NCBI GenBank assembly: GCA_019058365.1
Contig: JAHPZE010000001.1
Location: 248,001 to 312,000, forward strand
Origin: Promethearchaeota archaeon
GTDB taxonomy: Archaea > Asgardarchaeota > Lokiarchaeia > Sigyniarchaeales > SOKP01
Direction of reading: 5' to 3'
DNA length: 64,000 nucleotides
In this document: piece after piece, positions 7,796 through 16,283 of the stretch
How positions within the stretch are numbered: position 1 is the stretch's first letter
Layout of the letters: each line of letters opens with the position of its first letter
The notes under the pieces: model-generated
What the model was told of the DNA's origin: nothing
Seen by the model: the letters and a program-made list of their open reading frames with translations, nothing else
The model's database searches: none
Made by a program: the position numbers and the translations under genes

Positions 7796-9832
7796 ATGAC
7801 CGTAAAAGAGGAAAAAATAACGGAATCAAAAAATATTAGTAAAACAGATAAAGATAAACAAGAAGAAGAACCTAGAATAGGAGTTTTTATATGTCATTGT
7901 GGTCATAATATTGCTGATACTGTCGATGTTGCTAAAGTAGCAGATTATGCCAAAGATTTGCCCAACGTGGTTAAAGCTGAGCATTATATGTTTATGTGTT
8001 CAAAACCCGGAGTTCAAATGCTTAAAGATTCTATTGAAGAATTAGATGTCAATAGAACTGTAGTGGCTTCATGTTCAAAAAATCAGCATGGTAGGACTTT
8101 TGCTAAAGCAATTGAAGAAATGGGATTAAACAGACATAAACATCAACAAGTAAATATTAGAGAGTATAATAGTTGGGTGCATCAGAAAGAAAAAGATAAA
8201 GCAACTGAAAAAGCAAAGAAGTTAGTAAAAGCTGGAGTAAATAGAGCGCGAAAATTAGAAGATGTCGAGACACGGAGAGTCCCTACAACGAAAGCTGCGT
8301 TAGTAATTGGTGCTGGTATCGCAGGGCTTCGTGCATCATATGATTTAGCGGAGTTGGGAATTCCAGTTTATTTAGTTGAAAAATTATCTACAATTGGAGG
8401 TCATATGACACAATTGAATAAGACATTCCCAACATTAGAATGTCCCCAATGTAGTATATCTCCATTGACAAATGGAGTAGCTAATCATCCATTAATTGAA
8501 CTTTATACTAATGCTCAAATTAAGAGTGTTGAGGGTTCAATGGGTAATTTTGAAGTTGAGGTTGAAATTAAACCAAGATATGTTAAAGATAATTGTACAT
8601 CTTGCGGTGAGTGTGCCCTACATTGTCCTGTGGAGGTACCTAGTGAATGGGATAGTGAGATGTCAATGAGAAATGCAATATATAAAGCTTATCCACAAGC
8701 AATTCCCGCTACATATGTGAGAGATAAAAAAAGCTGTATTGAGTGTAATACTTGTATTAACGTTTGCCCTGTACAAGCGGTAGATTTTTCAATGCAAACC
8801 GAAATAAAAACCTTTAAAGTCGGTTCTATTGTTGTCGCAGCTGGTTACGATGAATATGATCCTTCTGAGATTGAACCATACCATTATGGTCAAGAAGGAT
8901 ATGAAAATGTTATTACACAACTCAAATTAGAAAGGATGTTAGCTCCGGGTTCTCTTACTAACAGTCAAGTATTAAGACCTTCTGATGCTAAAATTCCTAA
9001 AAGTATTGTAATGATACAATGTGTAGGAAGTAGAAATGATCAAGTAGGGAATCAATATTGTACAGGAGTTTGTTGTAAGTTCGCAATTAAAAACGCTCGA
9101 ATAGTGAAAGAAATGTATCCCGATGCAGATGTTACTATTTGCTATATTGATGTGAGAACTCCTGGCTTAAACTTTGAAGAATTATATAAGTCTGCACAAG
9201 AAGTAGGAGTAAGATTTATTAGAGGACGTCCATCCGAGATACTCAGAGGCCCAATTTCTGGAGAATTGAGAGTTATAGTTGAAGATACTCTTAGTCAAAC
9301 ACCGTTAAAATTAAAAGCGGACATGGTCGTACTTTCAGCAGCGATGGTTCCACCTGAAGGCATCGGACCTTTAGGGTCTAAATTACATGTACTTCGCTCA
9401 AAAGAAGGTTTCTTAAAGGAGTTCCATATTAAAATGAACCCTACATTAAGTAGCAAAGGAGGTATCTTTTTAGCGGGGGCTATTCAAGGTCCTAAAGACA
9501 TTTCCGAATCAGTTGCTCAAGCAGGGAGTGCTGCAGCAATCGCAGCTGCTCCATTAGTAAAGGGTTATATCGAGAAGGAAATGTTAGTTCCTTCAGTGGA
9601 TTACGATTTATGTGTTAGATGTGGACTATGTAAAACTGTGTGTGCTCCAGCAGCGATAGAAATAAACGATGATGGAATACCTATGATAAATGAAGTTGCG
9701 TGTAAATCATGTGGAATGTGTATGCCTGCGTGTCCTACGGGAGCAATTCAATTATTAAACTTTAGTGATGATCAATTATTAGATGAAATTATAGCAATAT
9801 CCAGTGGAGGCGTTATATGCGAAAATGAGTGA
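7796..9832 (+). CDS. hdrA: Heterodisulfide reductase subunit A (HdrA), flavin-bifurcating core
   Basis: 678 residues; the ATG follows the hdrB stop directly. An HdrA N-terminal domain (RIGVFICHCGHNIADTVDV, from about residue 27) is followed by the FAD-binding thioredoxin-reductase fold (VIGAGIAGLRASYDLAELG, about 169-188), the HdrA-specific TFPTLECPQCSISP segment, an inserted pair of [4Fe-4S] motifs (CTSCGECALHCP and CIECNTCINVCP) and a C-terminal ferredoxin pair (CVRCGLCKTVC and CKSCGMCMPACP). HdrA bifurcates electrons at FAD between a high-potential acceptor (HdrB) and ferredoxin. The gene overlaps mvhD by 8 bases. Confidence 0.95.
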   Translation: MTVKEEKITESKNISKTDKDKQEEEPRIGVFICHCGHNIADTVDVAKVADYAKDLPNVVKAEHYMFMCSKPGVQMLKDSIEELDVNRTVVASCSKNQHGRTFAKAIEEMGLNRHKHQQVNIREYNSWVHQKEKDKATEKAKKLVKAGVNRARKLEDVETRRVPTTKAALVIGAGIAGLRASYDLAELGIPVYLVEKLSTIGGHMTQLNKTFPTLECPQCSISPLTNGVANHPLIELYTNAQIKSVEGSMGNFEVEVEIKPRYVKDNCTSCGECALHCPVEVPSEWDSEMSMRNAIYKAYPQAIPATYVRDKKSCIECNTCINVCPVQAVDFSMQTEIKTFKVGSIVVAAGYDEYDPSEIEPYHYGQEGYENVITQLKLERMLAPGSLTNSQVLRPSDAKIPKSIVMIQCVGSRNDQVGNQYCTGVCCKFAIKNARIVKEMYPDADVTICYIDVRTPGLNFEELYKSAQEVGVRFIRGRPSEILRGPISGELRVIVEDTLSQTPLKLKADMVVLSAAMVPPEGIGPLGSKLHVLRSKEGFLKEFHIKMNPTLSSKGGIFLAGAIQGPKDISESVAQAGSAAAIAAAPLVKGYIEKEMLVPSVDYDLCVRCGLCKTVCAPAAIEINDDGIPMINEVACKSCGMCMPACPTGAIQLLNFSDDQLLDEIIAISSGGVICENE

Positions 9833-10277
9833 ATGTGAATATATTGAACCAGAAGTACTGGAAAAGATGGAAAATATTGTAATTTTTATGTGTAATGAAT
9901 GTGGGCAAGGTTCAGCAAACACTGCTGGTGTTGCTCGAATGGCATATAATCCAGCAATTCGAATAGTTCGAGTACAATGTACTGGTCAAGTCGGTCCTAT
10001 TCAGATTATGGATGCTTTAAGTAACGGGGCTGACGCAGTTGCGTGTGTTGGTTGTTGTTTAGGGGCATGTCATTTCTTTAATGGAAATATTTTATCAATG
10101 CATAGAATAAAATTGATGAAGAAGTTATTCAAAGAATTGGGTTATAGTGATCAGTTTGTTAATCAATATACTTCTCGAGCTGCAGAAGGAGAAACAGCTG
10201 TTGGAGATTTTGAAGATATTGTCGAACGATTAGCAACTGCAATTAGAGAGGAGGGGACTTTCAAAGATGGATGTTAG
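9825..10277 (+). CDS. mvhD: MvhD-like iron-sulfur electron-transfer subunit
   Basis: 150 residues from the ATG at 9825, which overlaps the hdrA stop; a GTG at 9804 is possible but would extend deep into hdrA. The MvhD/FlpD signature is present: C23 and C26, C52 in RVQCTGQVGP, then GADAVACVGCCLGACHFFNGN (C74, C77, C78, C82). MvhD carries a [2Fe-2S] cluster and delivers electrons from hydrogenase, formate dehydrogenase or other donors to HdrA. It docks on HdrA in the known complexes, and its position here agrees. The C-terminus overlaps the next gene by 11 bases. Confidence 0.92.
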   Translation: MSECEYIEPEVLEKMENIVIFMCNECGQGSANTAGVARMAYNPAIRIVRVQCTGQVGPIQIMDALSNGADAVACVGCCLGACHFFNGNILSMHRIKLMKKLFKELGYSDQFVNQYTSRAAEGETAVGDFEDIVERLATAIREEGTFKDGC

Positions 10278-11508
10278 AATATTTCAGTTTAACGGATGTA
10301 ATAAATGCTTTAATGAGACGATTCTCTTAAAGGGAGAATCCAAATATAACATAGAATTTATACAAGATCCTCAAAATTGGAAAGAAGAAAAGACAGATGT
10401 ATCAATAATCACCGGATTTTTACTACCAGAAAATAAGGATGCTTTAAATAAAATTAAAACAAATTCAGAAAAAGTAATTGCTTATGGAAACTGTACTACA
10501 ACTGGAGGGATTTTTGCTCTTGCTAATCAAAAGGGTCATGAAATATCGCCTTTAAATAACATTATTGAAGATTCAATTAATATTAACGGTTGCCTAGGGG
10601 AAATTGAGGAACTAAAACTGGAGATTAAAGATAAAGATCTCCCAAAATTAAAAAATCTTTGTATTGTATGCGGAAGGCGAAAAACATGTGATTACTTAGA
10701 TGACATAAAACGGCAAATTGATTTAGAAGATACTGAGACATGTTTTAACGATCTCGGGTATCTTTGTAATGGTTTTGTCTCAAGAGAATGTAAAGAACGA
10801 TGTATTGACTATAATGCTCCATGTAGAGGTTGTAAACCAATTATAGAACGTTCTGGGATCAGAATGTTAGGAATGTTTGGAACTCTTATGGGAAATATTG
10901 AAGTTGCAACTGAACATTCTGAAAAGGGAGCAACTGATAAATTAGCAGATAAGGACGATGAGGTAACTGAAAGGCTACCTGATATAGTAGGGAATTTCTT
11001 TAGATTTACTTTACCAACATCTGGATTACCAAAAGGTAGAATACCGTCAAGTGGTACATTATTAGAGGATGTTTTTACGGGAAGGCTTATTGAAGAATTA
11101 CCACTAATTTCGGGATTATTAGGAGGAGATCATTCAATCTCATTAACACTTAAAATAATTGAAACCTACGAGGAAGCTAATAATATTGAAGTAAGTGAAA
11201 AGACTAAAAATTATCGAAAACAATTATTAAAATTAGAGGATCAACTTCAAACAGCAATTCAAAGTAAAGATCCAAGTCAATACAAGAAAATCACTAAAGA
11301 AATTCGTAAAATTGCGGGAAACATGAATTTATCAAATGTGTTTTTTGGAGGATTTAGGTCAAAAATCAATGAAAACGATAACTTTGAAGATTATAAAACC
11401 CACGTTTTTGATGTGGTCGAAGGAACATATAAGAATGGTTCAGTTGAATTCACAATTGATCCAATTGGTATTGTAAAAGAAATTAAAATTAGAGAGGGAT
11501 ACGCATGA
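10267..11508 (+). CDS. MvhG-like hydrogenase small-subunit homologue with long C-terminal extension
   Basis: 413 residues, longer than usual MvhG (about 300). The N-terminal part follows the [NiFe] small-subunit plan: C11 and C14 in NGCNKC, C76 in AYGNC, C109 in NGCLGEIEE, matching the four ligands of a proximal [4Fe-4S] cluster. A second cysteine set follows (C132, C135, C141, C159, C167, C175, C179, C186, C189), as in the ferredoxin-like end of MvhG/FrhG. Residues about 200-413 are a Cys-free extension of unknown function. No [NiFe] large subunit lies in the window, so the protein either pairs with one elsewhere or works as an electron wire without hydrogenase. Confidence 0.75.
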   Translation: MDVRIFQFNGCNKCFNETILLKGESKYNIEFIQDPQNWKEEKTDVSIITGFLLPENKDALNKIKTNSEKVIAYGNCTTTGGIFALANQKGHEISPLNNIIEDSININGCLGEIEELKLEIKDKDLPKLKNLCIVCGRRKTCDYLDDIKRQIDLEDTETCFNDLGYLCNGFVSRECKERCIDYNAPCRGCKPIIERSGIRMLGMFGTLMGNIEVATEHSEKGATDKLADKDDEVTERLPDIVGNFFRFTLPTSGLPKGRIPSSGTLLEDVFTGRLIEELPLISGLLGGDHSISLTLKIIETYEEANNIEVSEKTKNYRKQLLKLEDQLQTAIQSKDPSQYKKITKEIRKIAGNMNLSNVFFGGFRSKINENDNFEDYKTHVFDVVEGTYKNGSVEFTIDPIGIVKEIKIREGYA

Positions 11509-13973
11509 GTTTTGAATTATTAAGAGAAGAAATTGTAGATGCTGGTCTGTGTCAAGGATGTGGATTATGTGCTGGTTCATGTAAACATATTGAAATGGAC
11601 GTAAGACGTCCAACATTAAAAGATTATTGTATAATGGAAAGAGAGGGGCAAGATTGTGGAAAATGTTATCAAAATTGTCCTCAAGTAATCCAAAAGAAAT
11701 TTAAAGAGAAGCAACCCCTTGTGATTTATTCATTAAGAAGTAAAGATCCTATAGTATTAGCTAAAGCTTCAAGTGGAGGATTTGTAACTACTTTTGCTAA
11801 AGAATTGTTAGAAAACAAGGCACTTAAAGAAATTGTCATGGTCCAAGAAGAAGATGAGAAGCCTACAGCTGAAATAGTTTCAGATCCTAATGAAGTAGTT
11901 CAAAAAGCTGGTGTTATTTATGGTAGATCTGGCGTTCTACAGAGATTAGTAGAACTCACTGGTGAAACATTTGATCCAATTGGTATTATCGGAGTGCCAT
12001 GTGAAATGCGTGGAGCTGCTGAACTCGAAGAAGATATGAATCGAGAAATCTTAAAAATCGGATTGTTCTGTAGTTCTCAAATGAGAACTAAACAAACAGA
12101 TAAGGGATTAGTATGTTCTCCATGTTGTAATGGGTGTCCTTCTGGTGTGAATGCTCAAGGATATATTTCATTAATACGTCAAGGGAAATATCAAGATGCT
12201 GTAGACTTAATTAGAGAAAACAATCCACTCCCCTCTATTTGTGGAAGAATTTGTACAAATGAATGTGAACATGGTTGTACTTTAATTGGAGATGACCATC
12301 CTGTTGCGATTCGTGAATTAAAGAAATTTGTTACAGAATGGGAGATTGAAAGAGCTAAAAAAACATCGAAAACAAAATCTAAATTAAATAAAAATACCAA
12401 AAAAGTAGCAATTATTGGATCCGGACCAGCGGGATTAACAGCAGCATATTTCTTAAGGAGAATGGGTTATGCCCCCACCATTTTTGAGAAGACAGATCAA
12501 ACTGGAGGAATGCTAAGATTCGGCGTACCACAATTTAGATTACCAAATTATGTATTAGATTATGATGTAGGTAAGATCGTAGATTCTGGTGTCGAAATCA
12601 TACTCAATAAACCTTTAGGGCCTGAAATGTCAATAGATGATTTAAAAAATGATGGATTTGAAGCCATATTTATCGCAACAGGACAGTATAAACCTCGTAC
12701 TTTACACTTAGAAGGAGAAGACTTACCGAACGTTCATGTAGCGATTAGTTTCTTAATAGATAGAAAGTATCGATATTGGGAAAATAAAGAAGAATTTAAG
12801 GGAAAAACTCTAGGCATAATTGGAGGAGGCCCGGTTGCTGTTGATGTTGCACAAACAGCGCTTAGGTTAGGTGCTGAAAAGGTTCACCTCGTTGATATCA
12901 TGTCAGAAAAACAACTCGAGTTAGTTTTAAGAGATATCCCTGAAAATGAAATGGAGCTAATGAAATATCATTTTACGACATCAACTTCTAAAATCACTCA
13001 GAATAAAGATAAAAAATTAGTACTTAATTGTTATAATATTGAATGGGGCAATCCTGATAAAAACGGGAGAAGACCATTAAATAAAATTGAAGGATCAGAT
13101 TATGAGATACCCATTGATTCTATTGTAATTGCAGTTGGTCAAGCTGTAGATTTCGAACAAATCGATGCTGCTACGAATAATAAATTAGAAAAAGAACGAA
13201 ATAAAATCAAAGTAAACGAGGTTACATTTGAAACAAATATTCCTGGTGTTTTTGCTGGCGGAGATATTATCAGTAATTCTAAGGCAGTAGCGATTGCAGC
13301 AATAGCTCATGGAAAAGAAGCAGCATTTTCAATTGACAGATATTTAAAAGGAGAAAGCTTAATGGAAGGAAGATATAAGATAGAAAAATCATTTTTCACT
13401 GGACCTAAGAAACCTCCTAAAGATTATTCTTTAAAACCAGAAACTCTGGATGAAGCAACTGAAGAAATAAGTTGGAATTTTGAAGAAATTGATAAAATAT
13501 TCAATGAAGATATGGCTTTACAAGAAGCGCGAAGATGTTTGAGCTGTAATCATTTCTGTTCTCATTGCCAAGATTTTCCAGCAATATATTCAGATCTTAC
13601 TGCGGGTGAAGTAGGTTCAAAAGATGGCTATACTACAGTGGTAGTATGGACAGAGCGAGGCAAGAATCTTGTCGAAGAAGCGATTGAAAAAGGATTATTC
13701 GAACAAGGAAAAGTTAACGAGGAAGAATTGAAAAATGCAATTAATCTAAAATCAAAACGCGAATTAATGAATTTTGAAAAAACACCAAGACAACAGGTAT
13801 TAAACTATATTTCACTTCAGGGCCCTAGCACCATTACAGATATCGCAAAACAAACAGGTCTTGAACCTAAAAAAGCACGATATGAGGCACTTCGATTAGT
13901 TCAGTTGATGGCATTAGAAATGAAAGCTGATCCTAATATGAAGGAGCCAATATTTTCTATAATATGTGATTAA
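11505..13973 (+). CDS. Fused FrhB-like / GltD(NfnB)-like flavoprotein with C-terminal winged helix
   Basis: 822 residues; the ATG overlaps the previous stop (ATGA). Residues about 1-195 resemble FrhB/FdhB, the F420-using subunit, with cysteine motif CQGCGLCAGSC and a second Cys set (CGKCYQNCP), and with a shortened FrhB core. About 205-290 is a GltD-type cysteine domain (CCNGCPSGV ... CGRICTNECEHGC). About 300-640 is the two-dinucleotide-fold oxidoreductase (VAIIGSGPAGLTAA for FAD; LGIIGGGPVAVDVAQ for NAD(P)H; GVFAGGDI). A further Cys group follows (RCLSCNHFCSHC), then a helix-turn-helix-like end of about 60 residues. Likely role: hydride input or output to the HdrA/MvhD complex through NAD(P)H and possibly F420. 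Confidence 0.8.
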   Translation: MSFELLREEIVDAGLCQGCGLCAGSCKHIEMDVRRPTLKDYCIMEREGQDCGKCYQNCPQVIQKKFKEKQPLVIYSLRSKDPIVLAKASSGGFVTTFAKELLENKALKEIVMVQEEDEKPTAEIVSDPNEVVQKAGVIYGRSGVLQRLVELTGETFDPIGIIGVPCEMRGAAELEEDMNREILKIGLFCSSQMRTKQTDKGLVCSPCCNGCPSGVNAQGYISLIRQGKYQDAVDLIRENNPLPSICGRICTNECEHGCTLIGDDHPVAIRELKKFVTEWEIERAKKTSKTKSKLNKNTKKVAIIGSGPAGLTAAYFLRRMGYAPTIFEKTDQTGGMLRFGVPQFRLPNYVLDYDVGKIVDSGVEIILNKPLGPEMSIDDLKNDGFEAIFIATGQYKPRTLHLEGEDLPNVHVAISFLIDRKYRYWENKEEFKGKTLGIIGGGPVAVDVAQTALRLGAEKVHLVDIMSEKQLELVLRDIPENEMELMKYHFTTSTSKITQNKDKKLVLNCYNIEWGNPDKNGRRPLNKIEGSDYEIPIDSIVIAVGQAVDFEQIDAATNNKLEKERNKIKVNEVTFETNIPGVFAGGDIISNSKAVAIAAIAHGKEAAFSIDRYLKGESLMEGRYKIEKSFFTGPKKPPKDYSLKPETLDEATEEISWNFEEIDKIFNEDMALQEARRCLSCNHFCSHCQDFPAIYSDLTAGEVGSKDGYTTVVVWTERGKNLVEEAIEKGLFEQGKVNEEELKNAINLKSKRELMNFEKTPRQQVLNYISLQGPSTITDIAKQTGLEPKKARYEALRLVQLMALEMKADPNMKEPIFSIICD

Positions 13974-14012
13974 AATTAAATAAAAACTAACAAATTTTAA
14001 GAGGTAAAAAAT

Positions 14013-14249
14013 ATGAAATATGATATGGAATTAAATGTCTGTGGATTAGTATGTCCTGTTCCTGCTTTAAAAACGAAAAAACAACTTATGAAAATGAGAC
14101 CTGGTACAGTTTTAAAAGTAATTACGGACTATAAACCCGCAAGTGAATCTGTTCCACGTGATTTAGCCAAAACAAAACATAAACATTTAGGAACAGACTT
14201 CATAGAAGACGATGAGCAATGGTATATCTATTTTGAAGCAGTAAAGTAA
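14013..14249 (+). CDS. tusA: Second TusA-family sulfur carrier protein
   Basis: 78 residues. The CPVP signature (Cys14) with an extra Cys10 (NVCGLVCPVP) is followed by ALKTKKQLMKMRPGTVLKV and a C-terminal amphipathic strand, matching TusA. An AAGAGGT ribosome site lies before the ATG. It closes the Hdr island, so the operon is bracketed by TusA genes. The two proteins are clearly diverged (extra Cys, and a different loop with PRDLAKTKHKH in place of the acidic loop), so they probably serve different partners, one delivering to and one receiving from the Hdr complex or DsrEFH. Confidence 0.9.
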   Translation: MKYDMELNVCGLVCPVPALKTKKQLMKMRPGTVLKVITDYKPASESVPRDLAKTKHKHLGTDFIEDDEQWYIYFEAVK

Positions 14250-14271
14250 GTGTTCATTCCTTAAAATTAAA

Positions 14272-14294
14272 TTTTTTTTATATCTTCTTTTTTT
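14272..14294 (+). terminator. T-tract terminator after the sulfur/Hdr island
   Basis: Two T-runs (eight T at 14272-14279 and seven T at 14288-14294) lie about 25-45 bases after the last TusA stop, with no stable hairpin. Archaeal RNA polymerase terminates at such oligo-T tracts. The remaining 200 bases to the histidine kinase show only AT-rich sequence with no recognisable element. Confidence 0.5.
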
Positions 14295-14491
14295 ATTAAA
14301 ATAATATTCTATAGATTCTACTTTTTTACAAGATTTTGAATCTTTGCCTTCTCTAGACTCTGATCATTAAATACAATATAAATTTCTAGTAACAATCCAA
14401 GACTCCAATGAGAGTTTTAGATTGTGAACTATAAATAAACTGTATCATCATTATAAAATAACAAGATACTAAAAAAAAGTTGTAAAAAATC

Positions 14492-15232
14492 ATGCAAGAA
14501 GTAGAAAATGTATATCAGGATGCTTATTACAGAACAAAGAGCCTTAAAGGGTTATTCATTCACGATATTTCAAATTTATTCCAGATAATAAGTAATTCCA
14601 TCGAGCTCTGTGAATCACTACTAAAAGATCAAGTAAAAACAGGAGATATTATTGAGTATTTCCAAATGATTGCTCAACAATTAAACCTAGGTAAGATGTT
14701 GATTAGAAATGTTAGAAATCTTTCAGAATTGGAAGAATATAAAATGCCTTTAGCACCTGTGGAAGTGTTTTTTACATTAAGCAGTGCGATTAATTTTACT
14801 CATATTAATTTTCCTAAAAAGAATATTGATATTAAGGTTAACTCTGATTACAGAAACCTTTACATTATGGCAAATGAGTTATTGAGTGAAGTGTTTGAAA
14901 ACATAATTACAAACTCTATTAATTATAATAAAAATAAAGTTGTTCAAATTGAAATAAAAATCTCTGTTTTTGATATTCAGTATAAGAATTATGTAAAGAT
15001 CGAATTCAAAGACAATGGTATAGGTATTGATGATGCTAGAAAAGAGATAATCTTCCAAGAAACTCATTTGAAAAACATCCATTCTAAAGGCATGGGGATC
15101 GGACTATCATTAGTTTCTAAATTAATAGAATTATATAGTGGAAACATTTGGGTTGAAGATCGTATAAAAGGAAATTCAACGAAAGGTAGCAATTTCATAA
15201 TCTTAATTCCGTTAGAAAAAAAAAGAAGGTGA
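14492..15232 (+). CDS. Sensorless histidine kinase
   Basis: 246 residues, no membrane segment and no sensor domain. The candidate phospho-acceptor is H24 in LFIHDISNLFQII, an H-box resembling HisKA-type dimerisation helices. The ATPase domain has an N-box (NELLSEVFENIITNSINYN, from about residue 128), a D-box (FKDNGIGID) and a G-box (KGMGIGLSLVSKLIELYSG), so ATP binding looks intact. Its stop lies 6 bases before the receiver protein at 15239, so the two form a cytoplasmic two-component pair. With no input domain, the signal may come through a partner protein. Confidence 0.88.
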   Translation: MQEVENVYQDAYYRTKSLKGLFIHDISNLFQIISNSIELCESLLKDQVKTGDIIEYFQMIAQQLNLGKMLIRNVRNLSELEEYKMPLAPVEVFFTLSSAINFTHINFPKKNIDIKVNSDYRNLYIMANELLSEVFENIITNSINYNKNKVVQIEIKISVFDIQYKNYVKIEFKDNGIGIDDARKEIIFQETHLKNIHSKGMGIGLSLVSKLIELYSGNIWVEDRIKGNSTKGSNFIILIPLEKKRR

Positions 15233-15238
15233 AGTTTG

Positions 15239-16084
15239 ATGACAAATAGTTATGAAAATTTAAAATCAGGTAAATCGAAGAAGGATATAAAATGGTATAC
15301 TTATGTAGATTCTTATCTTGACTCCAAATTAAAAGATTTCATGGAAAATTATAAGATAAACAATCAAGCGAAAATTATAAGAAACTGCGTTAATTATTGC
15401 ATTGATTATTTAACTGCTGCATTTCAGAAGAAATCACATAACGACCCTCAAAGTTATGATGAAATCGAACTTGATAATTTAATTAGAAAGGCTATTAAAG
15501 AATACGAAATTGGTAATGGTTTTCACGAAGAATTAAAGCAAAAACTTTCGCCACTTAAAATATCGCTCTTAATGTTGAATGATTATATTGAGGAAAAAGA
15601 AAAATTCCAATGGGGCATTCAGAATGCAATAAGCGCTCTAGAAGAGTTAGAGAAATCTGTGAAGCGTCATTTTGAAGAGCCAAATATAGTAAGATTTGTA
15701 AAAAAGATTGATGTTTTATATATTGAAGATAATGAATTAGAGCGCAAAACCATTGATCACCTTTTTAAAGCAAAATGTGTAGATATTAAATCACTGGAGA
15801 CTTCTGACGAAGCTTTGTACCTTCTTAAGACTATAACTCCTAGGGTAATAATACTTGATATTAATTTAAAGACTAGCAATATAAATGGAGACCGTTTTTG
15901 CCAAATGTTAAAATCGAGCGCTCAGTATAATTCAATTCCAATAATTTTAATATCCGCTGTTTTCTCCGAAACAGAAAAAAAGGAAATTTTAACAACGACA
16001 GGAGCAGATGATATTATATTTAAACCTATTGACAGATTAAAAGACTTAGATATTCTATTCACATATATAAAGCAGCAATATTGA
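15239..16084 (+). CDS. Response regulator with N-terminal ribbon-helix-helix-like domain
   Basis: 281 residues from the ATG at 15239, with an AAGGTGAAG ribosome site (a TTG three bases earlier is an alternative). Residues about 18-62 (WYTYVDSYLDSKLKDF ... IIRNCVNYCIDYL) look like a ribbon-helix-helix DNA-binding fold. About 75-145 is helical. The receiver domain (about 155-281) has the acidic pair in YIEDNE, the phospho-acceptor Asp in IILDINL (about residue 207) and the Lys in IIFKPID. A DNA-binding domain placed before the receiver is the reverse of the usual order. Cognate kinase is the preceding gene. Target genes are unknown. Confidence 0.8.
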   Translation: MTNSYENLKSGKSKKDIKWYTYVDSYLDSKLKDFMENYKINNQAKIIRNCVNYCIDYLTAAFQKKSHNDPQSYDEIELDNLIRKAIKEYEIGNGFHEELKQKLSPLKISLLMLNDYIEEKEKFQWGIQNAISALEELEKSVKRHFEEPNIVRFVKKIDVLYIEDNELERKTIDHLFKAKCVDIKSLETSDEALYLLKTITPRVIILDINLKTSNINGDRFCQMLKSSAQYNSIPIILISAVFSETEKKEILTTTGADDIIFKPIDRLKDLDILFTYIKQQY

Positions 16085-16283
16085 AAACTTAAGAAATATA
16101 CGTTGATAAAAAACATAACCCAAGATATATTTGAATAAAAGAAAAAGAAACCAGATGTTTTTAGTTTTTTTAATCAATAAATTTTAGAACAAAATCTAAA
16201 TCACAGAACTATTTGAAAATTATTATTAGTTTTAGTATATTATCAATATCTAACATTAATTAATAAAGAGAAGGGATATATAA

